A stretch of DNA of 64,000 nt, taken from Dipteris shenzhenensis (taxonomy: Eukaryota; Polypodiophyta; Polypodiopsida; Gleicheniales). Positions 48,192 to 58,994 of the stretch are shown here, in pieces. The notes under the pieces are model-generated. The model searched no databases, was not told the DNA's origin, and saw only the letters and a program-made list of their open reading frames with translations. The DNA is taken from NCBI GenBank assembly GCA_047967505.1, contig CM106538.1. One strand, 5' to 3'. How positions within the stretch are numbered: the stretch's first letter is position 1; each line of letters starts with the position of its first letter. Made by a program: the position numbers and the translations under genes.

Positions 48192-49159
48192 TGTTTGCTC
48201 TTTCCCATGACTTCCATAGGAAGAGCAGGGTATTCTCAATATGTAGGGTTCCCAGGCTTTTTGTCACCTACGGATAAATCGGTGTGGTCATTTGTAGTAT
48301 AAGTGTAGCTTAAGTGTGGTAAGCAAACATAGTGCATGCATGTGTGAAAAAAGGACGTGCATCATCATGATTGGGCTAATGAAGGCTTTTGCCTTCATTG
48401 GGGGTTGAAGGGTTTAGAAGGAGTTCCAGAGTTTAGAAGAGTTTTAGGGTTCAGAAGGAGGATCCAAGGTTCAGGTTAGAGTACATGGCAAAGAACTCAC
48501 CTCCCTCGTAGATCATGGAGGTCAAGGGACTAAGGGTTTAGAGGGAGCATAGGAGTGGGAGAGGAAGAAGATGTAAGAGTAGAAGAGAGGAGGAGGAGGG
48601 AACAGGAGGGAGGAGAAGGGGGTGGAGAAGGGGGGAGGAGGAGGGAGGAGAAGGGAGGAGGAAGAGGGAGGAAGAGGGAGGAGAAGGATGGAGGAGGAGG
48701 GAGGAGATCCGTTGCAAGGTTGGAGGAGAGGGGGGGAGGAGTTACAAGGTTAGGACATGCTTTTGGACATGGAGTGCAAGGAAGCATGGACACTTGGAGA
48801 CAATTGCTTGGAATACCAAAGTAGAACTCAACACAATGCCCCAAAGAGTGTGGGCTTCATTCCATTATGGGGTATTTATACAAGTTGGAGAGCTTCTCTC
48901 TCTGCATGTAGGAATTGTAAGACATTCTCTCTCTACATGTAGAACTTGCATCTAGAAGTTGCATGTAGGAGTTGCAAGTTGAACTTGCATGTAGGAGTTG
49001 CATGTTGTATGTAGGAGTTGCAAGTTGCATGTAGAACATGCAAGTTGGATTCCTAAGAGGGATTATTCCTAGCCTTATGCAAGTATAAGTGGAGCTTTGC
49101 CTTGCTACCCTACATACACATTCTATGCTACCTAAGTCCCTGTTGGCATAGAGACAACA
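48192..49159 (-). repeat. 5' LTR of the gypsy-like element
   Basis: A copy of 42501-43516, 968 bp long, with the same purine tract (48555-48740) and 'catgtaggagttgcatgttg'-type repeats (48900-49040). The putative primer site lies immediately inside it, at about 48189-48171 on the minus strand. Confidence 0.92.
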
Positions 49160-49489
49160 TAGTTGTTTTTTGATGGGGAATTCTGAGCTTTGAGCACCTC
49201 GACATTATTGAGGATGATGCACCTATGCATCCTACGCCACATGCTCCTTTGCTGTCATCATCCATCTTCTTTAGATTCTTGGGGTCTTGGGGCCGGGTGA
49301 GCAATTATAGTAGTTCTTCTATTTGTCGACTAAGATTCATCCTATTGTCTTTGGATCCCCTCAAATAGTTTTGATAATTTATTGGTCAACTTGGCTTGCA
49401 TCACTATGAGCTTTTCTTTTGAGACAGGGACCTTGTCGCACTAGGCTTCAAGAATGCTGACTTGGGTCTTGAGTTTCAATCCCTAAATT

Positions 49490-49860
49490 TGTATCAACAT
49501 GGATATAGCAGAGATGCCTCAAACTCTCATCATTTTGAATAGAAATGGTAGCAGTTTTAAAGAGCAACCCTTGATATATAAAAATCTTCCTAATTCATGC
49601 TTTTTGTGTGGTCTCTCCACACATGTTATTTAAAATTGTCCCCTAAAGAGGGGCAAGTCTAAGGGGGCTAAGCCCTCTACTACTAAACAAGCTAGCCCTA
49701 TAGAGAGATGGATTCCCAAGCCTCTTGCAATACCATTGAGTACTCAGCAGGAAGATCGAGCCATCAACAAAAACAATGGAAAGGGTAAGGATTCTTTTGA
49801 GACACCTACAACTAAGAAGAACTCCTTTGAACCTCTCAGAGACAAAGAGGATCTGTCATT
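49490..49860 (+). pseudogene. LINE ORF1-type zinc knuckle remnant
   Basis: The plus frame reads EQPLIYKNLPNSCFLCGLST, then HVI, a stop, and NCPLKRGKSKGAKPS. This matches the 'Y[EK]NLP.FCF.CG..GH....CP' signature of plant LINE ORF1 proteins (zf-CCHC_4 type), with the knuckle spacing CX2CX4HX4C intact except for one stop. No LINE endonuclease or RT is attached. Confidence 0.6.
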
Positions 49861-51570
49861 GTGAGTCTGAACGTCCTTGATTTGTGTCTTGTGCCTTCGA
49901 TTCTTGCTAAAGTGACTCCACTTCTCAATTTTCCTTGTTGTTCTCATGAATGGCCGCTACCCTTTGTTTGACAACCTTGGCCATAGCTTTGGCCATTTTG
50001 GCTTGCCAATGTTTTTGATCCTCTTTGTAGGACACACAAGTGGCTCTTAATGATTTCTTTTCTTAAGACACACAAGTGGCTCTTAATGATTCATTTTCTT
50101 CTTTCAAAACTCCGCCATCCATAGTGAGCTACTCTTGGATATAGGAAGTTCAAAGCCATATAGCACATCACATTGTAAACCTATCAGACTTTCAACACAT
50201 AGTCGTCGTAATATTGAGTGACATCGACCTAGCTACAATTCATGATGTCAAATTGAGTGGATGGGGTCATTGGTACTCTGGATCACTAGTGTCATGGGTC
50301 AGGCTTTGAGTTTTTGGCATTGCATTATGGGCCCTCTCGCTGCCTAGATTGTCTACTCATTTTGGGGCTCACTTTCCCTTGTCTCTTTTGTTGGCTTGGT
50401 AGGCTATGATGTTGGCTGCTTTGTCTATTGTTCTTGCTATTGATGCATTGGTTGGGCTTATTGCTATTGTGCTTTGTTGCTCATTCTTTGCTTCGATGAT
50501 TGGGTTCATCACCTTCAACTCTTCTCTCTTTGGTGGCTTGTAGAATAAGTCATCCAATACATTTAAAGTCGTGTGGCCAATTGGGTCTTCAACTGTTCAC
50601 GATTGCTTAAAACCTATAAGCAAAGGTGCCTTGCCCTCCCTTTGAATTTCCTAACTAAATTTGGGACACATGGTGGTGCTGATCTATGAGGTGACCATCT
50701 TCTCCTAGTTCATTTGTTCTCTTCTCACAACTTTCAAGTCCTTCTGCATTCATTTTCATGGGACATGTGTCCATTTCACTTTTTTGAACAAGAATCAAAA
50801 GAAGATGTTTACCTTTGCATTGTTTAGCTTGCTAGTGGTATGCCTTTGGTGCTATACCCATGCATCATTGTCGAACAAAGCCTCCCTTTGATTATTAGTG
50901 GGTCAAGGGTTACATTATCTGCCTTTAAGAGCTTTAATACACAAGCCACCTCATCATCAAAGATTATGATTGTGCACCCTTGTGCAAAAGGCCTTTGTTG
51001 GTGCATCATAAAAGTTAATCAATTTGATTGCAAAGTTTTGTTCATATGTAATCCATGGTGGTCCAACCCCATGGGGTGCATGGCAGCTTGTGGAATTGAT
51101 CCAACCCCATGAGGTACAACTAGTTCAAAGCTATTATCAGCCATTTGTGGACTGTCAATGGGTTGAGGTCAACAAGCCCCTGTGGCTTTTGGGTCTTTGG
51201 TTTCTTCACCACTAGCCCTCCTTTGGCCTCCTTTTTGTTCTTCCCCTTTGGTGGCTCACTAGCAATTATTGTGGTTGTCTTGGGAGTAGAGATTGATCAT
51301 GGGGCATGGAGGTTGTGGAGATAAAGGAAGATGAGCTCATGCTTGTATTGGAAATGTGAAAAATGAGCTATCCTACCTCAAGTTTTTAATATATGTGTAG
51401 GCTCAGAGTTTCTATTAATGGCTCTTTTTGGCCATCCACTTCCATTTGTTCCTTCTGGACGTCTTTTGCATATTCAACTTGAGCAAATTTGACTTGTGTC
51501 CAAAACACCGCGATCTCTCTTCCATTGATAAGCATTGGCAATTTGTTTCCTTCCAGGTCATTTAACCCAT
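49861..51570. other. Unassigned region
   Basis: There are only short frames without motifs. A tandem repeat of 'acacacaagtggctcttaatgatt' type occurs at about 50032-50095 (period 36). Confidence 0.45.
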
Positions 51571-51619
51571 GATAGATGTCACGGATTTTGCTTCGTCGCT
51601 CCCAACAAACCTGTTGTCT

Positions 51620-53323
51620 GCTCGGACAAATGAATATATTGAAGGCATCGAAGGAAGCAAGGGATAAATTTATAACTCTATATAAACCAAATAATACCTC
51701 TATAATTTTAACACTAAGAAATAAAATCAATCAAATCTTTTGGCACAACAATGAAACTAAACATGCCTATGTATTGAGAGTCAAAGACATCAGTACACAA
51801 CTTTGCAACTACATGAGAGACTATGAAGTTTAATGAAATAATACATCCTTAATGGACTTGGTGAATGAAATGAGAACTTACTTCAACCAATACAAGCCAA
51901 AAAAGGACACTTGGGAAATTCATAATTTTCCACTAGGGAAGTATGCAACTGCACAAAAATGGGTTTACAAGGTTAAGTACAATCTAGATGGTACCATTGA
52001 GAGACATGTAGCAAGACTTGTTGCAAAAAAATTAACACAATAGTATGGATAAGATTTTAAAGAAACCTATGCTTTGGTCAGCAAAATGGGTTCTATGAGA
52101 TATTTGGTTTCATCAGCAACTAAATGTAAAAAATGCATTTCTTAATAGATATTTGGATGAAGAGGTTTACAAGCAACAACCTCAAGGATATGTTGAAACT
52201 AGAAAATCAAATCAATTATGTAGACTAAAGAAGAGTCTCTATGGTTTGAAACAAGCACTTAGCATATTTGATAAATATTTTGCTAATCTTGGATACACAA
52301 AGTCTCAGCTGATGCATATCATACTCTTACTACAAAGTTCGAGGGGAAGATATCACCATTTCATTATTGCATGTAGATGATATGATGGTCATGAAAACCT
52401 CATCAATAATCTAAAATAAGATCTATTTTCTTAAATTTGACATGAAATCTCTTAGATGCATGCATTATTTTCCCAGCATAGAATTTTAAAGGGATTCAAA
52501 AAGCATCATCATGAGTCAATACAAGTACCGTCATTAGAGAAATTACATATGTAAGAATACAAGATTGTAGCTACACCTATGAAGCAAAATTTGAGATTGA
52601 CAAAAGAAAGAGAAAAGCCTTCAATCAATCACAAACACATACATAACTCACTGGTTCATTGATCTACTTATAATCACTAGGACATATATTTGTTATGTAG
52701 CCAACCTCTAGCTTAGTTTATGTAAAATCCAAAATAGACACATTGGAATGTGTTGAGATACATCAAAGGCACAAAAAAGTTTGGAATAGAGTACAAAGTG
52801 AGTCATTCAAATTCATATGGACATTATGATAGCGATTATGCTAGCGATCATGAAACATGAACACGAGGATATGCATTTCTCTTAGCACAAGGTGCCATTT
52901 CTTTGTTATCAAACAAACAACCAATAGTTCCTTTTTCCTCAATAGAAGCAAATAGAGAGCTCTCATGATAGGTGCATGTGGAGCTATATGGCCAAAAGTA
53001 GTACACTGTGGTGCAACAAAGCCAACAACAATATATTGTGATAATCAATTAGCTCAAACCTTGGCAAAGAATTTGGTACATCAGTCAATGACAAGCATAT
53101 TAAACTTAAAATGCAATTCATTAGTGAAAGAGTGCTCAAGTTTTGGTCTACAGAAGGTTGAGTTTGTTCGACTTTGCTTTGTGGTTTAGTAGTAGAGATG
53201 TCAATTGTGCAAGCAAAATAATGTTGTAAATGTTTTTACCAAACCACTTGAAAAGAGCTTTTTGAGAAACATAGACAAGCTCTTGGTTTAACTCAGAGGA
53301 TGGACAAACCCATTAAGGGGGCA
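51620..53323 (+). pseudogene. Internally deleted Ty1/copia gag-RT-RNase H relic
   Basis: Plus-strand blocks in order are: a gag-like ASKEARDKFITLYKPNNTS...TLRNKINQI (51645-51830); RT boxes KKDTWEIHNFPLGK, QKWVYKVKYNLDGTIERH and ARLVAKKLTQ (51895-52040); EVYKQQPQGYV and LCRLKKSLYGLKQA (52155-52260); and RNase H pieces KPTTIYCDNQLAQTLAKN and VFTKPLEKSFLRNI in shifting frames (52990-53290). Protease and integrase are missing: gag joins RT within about 60 bp, so a large internal deletion occurred. A purine tract (aaggggg, 53314-53321) precedes a possible 3' LTR start TGATAGAGC at 53324. Multiple stops make it dead. Confidence 0.85.
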
Positions 53324-53900
53324 TGATAGAGCAATAATAATCAATGCTCTTCAAACCCATAATCATCATCTCCTACTTCATGATGTTGATCTCGAGGGAA
53401 GGGGTTGAAGATTCATCCGAATGTCATGTGTCATAATGAGGTCATAATGTGAATATGCACTAACACATAAGAGTTCTAAAAGCAAAAAAGGATTGGGAAC
53501 TCTACCCTGAACCCTTAAGGTTTAAAACTCACACTCTAACTCTAAAGGGTTTATATTTATTCATTCTTTATAACTAATCTAGTGTACAATTAGTTGTTTT
53601 GTCGTGTGCTCTCTATTTGTGTCCTCTCTCCTCATCTTCACCCTTCTCCTCTTCCTCTTCATATTTTATCAACTCCCTCCTTTTCTCCCTCGCCTACACC
53701 AGTATCGATGTGGTAGTTGGTCATTGTTTCTTTGGATGCTGCCATCATCTATCTCCTTTTTGGATATTTGTGTTGGAATTTTATTAGCCATCATAAGCTA
53801 TATTGCTACCTCGAGGCTTGGTACAAGAAATTCCATATTGGCACTATTGCCATCATCTATCTGGATATTTGTGTTGGAATTTTATAGGCTTGAATGATGG
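53324..53900 (+). repeat. Possible 3' LTR of the copia relic
   Basis: It starts TGATAGAGCAATAATAATC right after the polypurine tract and contains a 'tttatatttatt' TATA-like run. The partner LTR and the 3' boundary were not found. Within it 'tggatatttgtgttggaatt' occurs twice (about 53762 and 53862). Confidence 0.35.
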
Positions 53901-54183
53901 TATATGCTTATGCTAAAAAACTTTCAAACACAACCAACTCACCGATACAACAATAGGAAGCGATTCGTCACACATAGTGCTCCTAGAACCAATCTTAGAA
54001 ACTATCGCGACTCCACACCCCCAAAGTAACACAACCAAAGCTTGTTTACTTCATGGGATGACTCCCAGGACAAAAGCCTCTCTTCGATCCTACACTAGAC
54101 CAATAACTAAAGATGACATAACAATGCACACCTAGATGCAAATGCTAAATTCATTAACTGAAGATTACACCACTGATTTTAAG

Positions 54184-54499
54184 AGCTTCATTACAGGTCC
54201 TACCTGCCTCCTTAAAGTGGATCTTGTGTGCTTTCTCAACTTTGCCTGCCTGCCTGGGCTCTCATAAAATGAAGCAATACCAAAAAATGGATCGTCGCGG
54301 TCTCTGGAATCAAATATCCACGGGAGTTGATAGTTGATAGAGCTTCATTATAGGTCCTACGTGCCTCCTTAAAGTGGATCTTGTGTGCTTTCTCAACTTT
54401 GCCTGCTTGCGTGGGCTCTCAGAATGAAGCAATACCAAAAAATGGATCGTCGCATGACCATGTCTCTGGAATCAAATATCCACGGGAGTTGATAGGTGA
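54184..54499. repeat. 157-bp tandem duplication
   Basis: Copies 54184-54340 and 54341-54499 begin 'agcttcatta.aggtcctac' and share 'ctccttaaagtggatcttgt' and 'aaatatccacgggagttgat'. They overlap the 3' part of the adjacent copia remnant. Confidence 0.92.
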
Positions 54500-54830
54500 T
54501 TCCAAATTCGTGGTACACCTTAGATACAAAAGCACACGAAGGCAAGCCTTTTGAGTGTGATTTCTTGGGTGCAGATGCAAATTGATAGAGGAGTCCTATC
54601 ATGAATGCGATGTCGAGTCGGGTATTCACTCCTAACAATTGGGTCTTATCCTATCGATGAGTGGCATTTCTTTAGTGTTTAGCTTCGCTCTCTGACCCCA
54701 TTGGAGTAATTGTGTCCTCGTAATGATCCATCTAAAATTTCTTCAACATCTTCGCATAATATTTCTCCTACGAGATGAACGTGCTTCCTTGCTGTTGTCA
54801 AATTTTGATATTGAGAAAGTAATGAAGCAA
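54500..54830 (-). pseudogene. Ty1/copia RT-RNase H connection remnant
   Basis: The minus strand reads LGVNTRLDIAFMIGLLYQFA followed by PKKSH, resembling the copia block (L..TRPDI.F.VG..S.F...P...HW). Upstream in other frames are words like ISQEKYYAKMLKKF before a stop and MDHYEDTITPMG, matching the segment that follows the copia RT (..QKYA..LLKKFGM...N...TPM). It has several frame breaks. Confidence 0.6.
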
Positions 54831-55600
54831 ACCGAAGTCGATCATATCAAACTGTCTTCAATAGCGTGTTTGCATCTTCAATCTTTTATTTATGGTCCCT
54901 TGTTTGATGATTAGATTATCCACTTACTTAAGTCAGGCAGCTTATACACACGTAAAGCAAACACCCTCTCCACCCTCATCTTGCTAGGCAAAAGTGAAAA
55001 GTTATTTATTGAGAAAATAAAACATGATTTTGAAAGGCTAATAGATATTACCACGTGCAACATAGAGAGTTTTTAAAGAAAATTCCATCAAGCTTTCAGT
55101 ATATTTTGAAAGTATACAACCATCTTCATGCATCTAGCTTTAAATATCTGCATAGCAAAAGTGTACATAATTGTTGTTAGGCACTAAATTTGAAGCTCCA
55201 TGTACAATATGTCAGAAAACCATATTCATATGCTTTTATTCGTGGAGCGTAATGGTAAAAATTTTAATATGCTTTTGTTATGTTTCAGCCTAGAGAGCTC
55301 CTATCCTTTTTGGGGGGGGGGATCTTGCTTAAGTCCCCTGATTGTGGGTCATTATCTGTAATTATCTTCATATCATACAGAATAGAAGAATTCAATTCTT
55401 ATTAAAAAAAAACAAAAAAGCTTTTGTTGTATCCCTCAGGTGGAAGTGCTATAAAAATCATCAAAGCCAGAAGCTGTGAGGCTGCAGTAGGGACGTCCAT
55501 TTTTGTTCTATAATCTGCAACTCAGGATTCATAAGATTAAACCATCTGCAATTTTATTCCAGCACCAGAGGTGTGACTTCAAGCTACGCATGGAGGTTTA
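54831..55600. other. Unassigned, upstream of the SNU23-like exons
   Basis: No motif is recognised. A G homopolymer (55311-55321) and an A-rich run (55403-55418) are present. The last 100-150 bp may be the promoter and leader of the following gene. Confidence 0.4.
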
Positions 55601-55655
55601 ATCTGTGTCATGTGCGTGCCCTAATCTTCGGGCAAGCCCCCAAAGATCAGCAGGA

Positions 55656-55990
55656 ATGCAGGTAAAGGTTCTCTTCCGCTTGCTTAGCTTTTGTTTGCAT
55701 TTTTTGGGTTTCAGTTCCCACAACTTTTGTGTTTTATGGATGCGTAGGCCAGCGGCGTCGACAACACTTACCGGCGCAAATGGAACAAAGATGAGTATCT
55801 GGAAAGGGCTCGCGAGCGCGATGATAAGGTACGGCTTAGTAGCTGGAGTGATAGGTTACCCAACGTCCACGACACTTGCAGCACATGTAGGCACTGACAA
55901 TGTATTTCCTTTCGTGTGGCAGGAACAAGAAGGGGAAAGGTTTCGACATAAAGGCAAGATTATCCACTTCTGCTCCATTTGTGGTCGCGT
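55656..55990 (+). CDS. 5' exons of a SNU23/ZMAT2-like spliceosomal protein gene (partial)
   Basis: The proposed exons are 55656-55661 (ATG CAG, donor GTAAAG), 55748-55828 (acceptor GCGTAG, donor GTACGG) and a third from 55923 (acceptor GTGGCAG). Exon 2 encodes ASGVDNTYRRKWNKDEYLER followed by ARERDDK. This is closely like the N-terminus of plant SNU23/ZMAT2 proteins ('GVDNT[FY]RRK[FW]..[DE]EYLERA..RE'), a matrin-type zinc finger component of the U4/U6.U5 tri-snRNP. Exons 1 and 2 join in phase. Exon 3 reads EQEGERFRHKG, then runs to an in-frame stop at about 55994-55996 unless spliced earlier. The downstream core (HRDYEVDLESRLGKT type, zinc finger) is not found to 64000. It is either a truncated gene fragment or the start of a gene with a long TE-filled intron. 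Confidence 0.6.
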
Positions 55991-55999
55991 TGATTAGTT

Positions 56000-57950
56000 T
56001 TACACACCACATTTTTCCTTTGGACAACACCATACCTATGAACAAGTGCGAGTGAAAAAAACGCCTCGAGTGTGATAAGTTGAATGATACCTAGACTCAA
56101 ATAGAGAGATATAATTTCTTCTGACAAGCCATGGCCATGGAAACCATTACTGTGAACCTGAAAGGTTTAAAGCGACTTACCTGTTGGTACCCGCTGCTAC
56201 AATTTACTGAGCCTACACCAATGAGTTGAAAAGAACATCCCACTACACTACCTGATCATCGCCTCATATATATCCCTAGTGCTTGCAGTGTCATCTAAGT
56301 TAATAAGAATAAAAAAGTAGTACACTCCTGGAGAAGTGTAATCTGGAGGCACAACAATGTCAATGAAAAGCTGGGAGCACGGTTTATCGTTTGACCTAAT
56401 CCCTTGACCGGACAAAGTAATGAAAAGAAGGAGTCCAAATTTTGGGACAAAATATACGACGCTGTGCAAGAATATACATTGTGGTCCATCAGGATAGAAT
56501 GACGTCAGCTCAGACGAACTGATTTCTAATTCTATAGTATTCTTCATGAGCTAGAGAGCATAAAGGGACTGAAATGATAGGAGAGAACATGATCTGTATT
56601 TGAATTGTGCATGAAGAGGTGTGTACCCCCTTGCCAAGGTTGTGACCCTTTACACAAGAAGGTGTATATTGCATTGCTTTAGATAAAAGTGTCCCCTTCA
56701 TGAAAGAGTCTCTCCCTATGCAAGAGTTGTAGCTCTTTTGAAGGGTTGTGCCTGATGAAAGGTTCTTTATGAAAGGGCATACCCTTTCACAAGTGTCCAT
56801 CCATCAATTTTTAAAGGTTAGGAAGTGTAGATCAATAGGACCATCGGAAGTCAAAGGTTAGGATAGGAATGAGTCAGAGATCATGACATCCCCATCTATG
56901 CAAAAGAAGACGTAGGTGGAAAAGATAAATTGTTCTAGATTAGAATATTATTGCAAGGTGTCAGAATACTGCTACAGTGTCCTCGTGAGTCTGCCAAGCA
57001 GGGTTGGAGTCATGAAGATCATGCCACTGAATGAGGAACAAAGTGATACGTTGATGCATCTCAGTCTTTGGTGATCCAGAATGAAATAAGAACATAGAGA
57101 ATTATAGGAACATAATTGTGTGGCTGTAGAAGATCTTAATCTCAAGGATGTATTTTACTTCAAGATGGCAAATCTAATTTATAACCAAGTAGTGAGTGTC
57201 TCTTTCAGATCCAAAAAGCTTCATAGTATTGTGGCCGCAGCTTTGGAAACAGAGGCTTTACTATTTTGTAGTAATGTGGAGCTTCGAATAAAAAAATGCC
57301 AGGTCACTTAATAAGCTCTAGATGATGTTTGCGTTCATTGGCTGAACTTTGATAACTCCTTGCGCTAGGATGCCTTGCATTTCTTAAGCTATCTGATCAG
57401 CTAAGGCCACTTTGTGGTGATGCTAGAAATTGTTTACTATTATCACAGTGTATGGATGGGCTACCTGAAAATGTGTCGTACTGATAGCATAGAATTGTTC
57501 AAAACTTCAATTAGTGGGAAATACTTCCCAAGAGGATAGTTGTAATTGGATGTAGTAGCTTCCATGTTATGGGCTGCTGGCAAAATGTGTGGGCTCTTTG
57601 GTGGCTTCAATTATCATCTTTCTTTGCAGGGGTCTAAGTAGAGCATTGTCACAAAGGAGGGGTTCCTTTTTTTTCCTTTTTGTCATCGTTGTCAGGCAGC
57701 ATTATTCGTATGATGGAGAGCAACTAGCCTGCAACCCACTACTAGCGTTGATCCAACAGCAACATCAATTGTAGGAGGTCAAGATGAAGACCATGTGCAC
57801 CTTTTGTCTTACATTTGAACCAGGGGCAGCGCTGGGGAGACCGTTGTCCTTGTCTATGAAATGCTTGAAACAGTTTGCAACAACTATCAGCCATTATTGA
57901 AGGACACGGTAGCAAATGGCACTATGACCTCATCTAACAGCTGTTTTTTT
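56000..57950. other. Unassigned region
   Basis: No coding motif. The stretch 56620-56810 repeats words such as 'ccctttcac/ccctttacac' and 'aagagtt/aagggtt', as in some LTRs, but no partner was found. If the SNU23-like gene is intact, this is intron. Confidence 0.4.
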
Positions 57951-58994
57951 GTAGCAACACGAAGGTGGTGAAGAGCAGAAGTACAGTACTGATAGTCGAC
58001 CAATGCCCCCCCCCTACCAAACTCTCAAACCCCCCCCCCCCCCCCCCAAAACTGCGACTGAGGGAGAGGGAGCTATGCTGCTGAAACTGCTGGCTGAAAT
58101 GCAATGGAAGCTGACTGCTGAAACGAGGGGCCCTTATATAGGGCCGGTCCATGGGCCGACTGGATGTTCGGCTCACCGACCTGTTTGGGTCAGGACAACT
58201 GACCCGACTTGGTTCCTATTGAAGGCTGCCCTTGTATGACCCAATGGGCCCGCCAATTGGCTGCCAAAGTGCCCCAAAAAGGCCTGCAACTTTGATGTGA
58301 TTTGATGGCCGTGCAGTTAGTTGTCACTGCCACCTGTGCCTGGCACTGGTGCATGTGACATCCTCCTCTTCTGAGCTTGTTGCTAGCTGGATACCTCGCA
58401 ACACTTTGCCTTAATGGGGTCACGGCGTACGAAAAATGGGTTAGACCGTGTGTCACAATTCTCCCTAGTGTAGGGGTGCATGTGACATTCCCTCTTGCTT
58501 AAATTCTGGATGATGATAGCTGCTGAGGGGCTGAGTGAATCTGCCAAGTGAACGTGATCTTGATGACCACCAACGTCTGCTTGAAATTTTACTGTCCTAC
58601 CAATTTCCAAAGAAGTAGGGAATAAGAGTTTGGTACTGGGACTGATCTGGTACCGGTCCAAGAGGCTGAGGAACGAATGCTCTGCTATGCTGACACATCG
58701 GCTCAATAAAATCTCTTGAGAACTGGCATTGCCGTGAAGATTGGAAGCCAAAGTGCTGAGGCCAGTCATCCCCCCATGCTACTACTGTGAACTCTTGATC
58801 CTCGGGTAGTATGGCACTCTGATAGGCTCCTGGACATATGAACTGCATGCTATCCTCATGAACTTTTGAGAACTGATTGGTCTACTGATGTGGAGGCACT
58901 GCACTTTAGAGGTCCAATGGCCTGAAACTGGCTACCAATTGATGGCATGCATTCTCTCCAGTGCGGATGATCCACTGACATAGAAATGCTGGTG

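Larger units (their letters stand above)
42501..49159 (-). mobile_element. Non-autonomous LTR retrotransposon, gypsy-like (6659 bp)
   Basis: The direct repeats 42501-43516 (1016 bp) and 48192-49159 (968 bp) both start TGTTTGCTCTTTCC and end AGACAACA, giving TG...CA ends. The 5-bp target duplication TAGTT flanks them (42496-42500 and 49160-49164). On the minus strand the 5' LTR is followed, after TT, by TGGCACCGCTGCCAAGGAG, resembling the Asp-tRNA type primer site (TGGCGCCGTTGCCGGGGA) of several plant gypsy groups. The interior (4675 bp) shows a cysteine knuckle-like segment and a retropepsin-like segment, but no RT, RNase H or integrase motif in any frame. The two LTRs differ by roughly one base in ten plus indels, so the insertion is older than the copia one. 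Confidence 0.9.

Noticed and set aside
57120-57311. 63-aa plus frame starting MAVEDLNLKDVFYF
   Set aside because: It looks protein-like at first, but there is no recognisable family, splice context or neighbouring exon. Not enough to call a gene.
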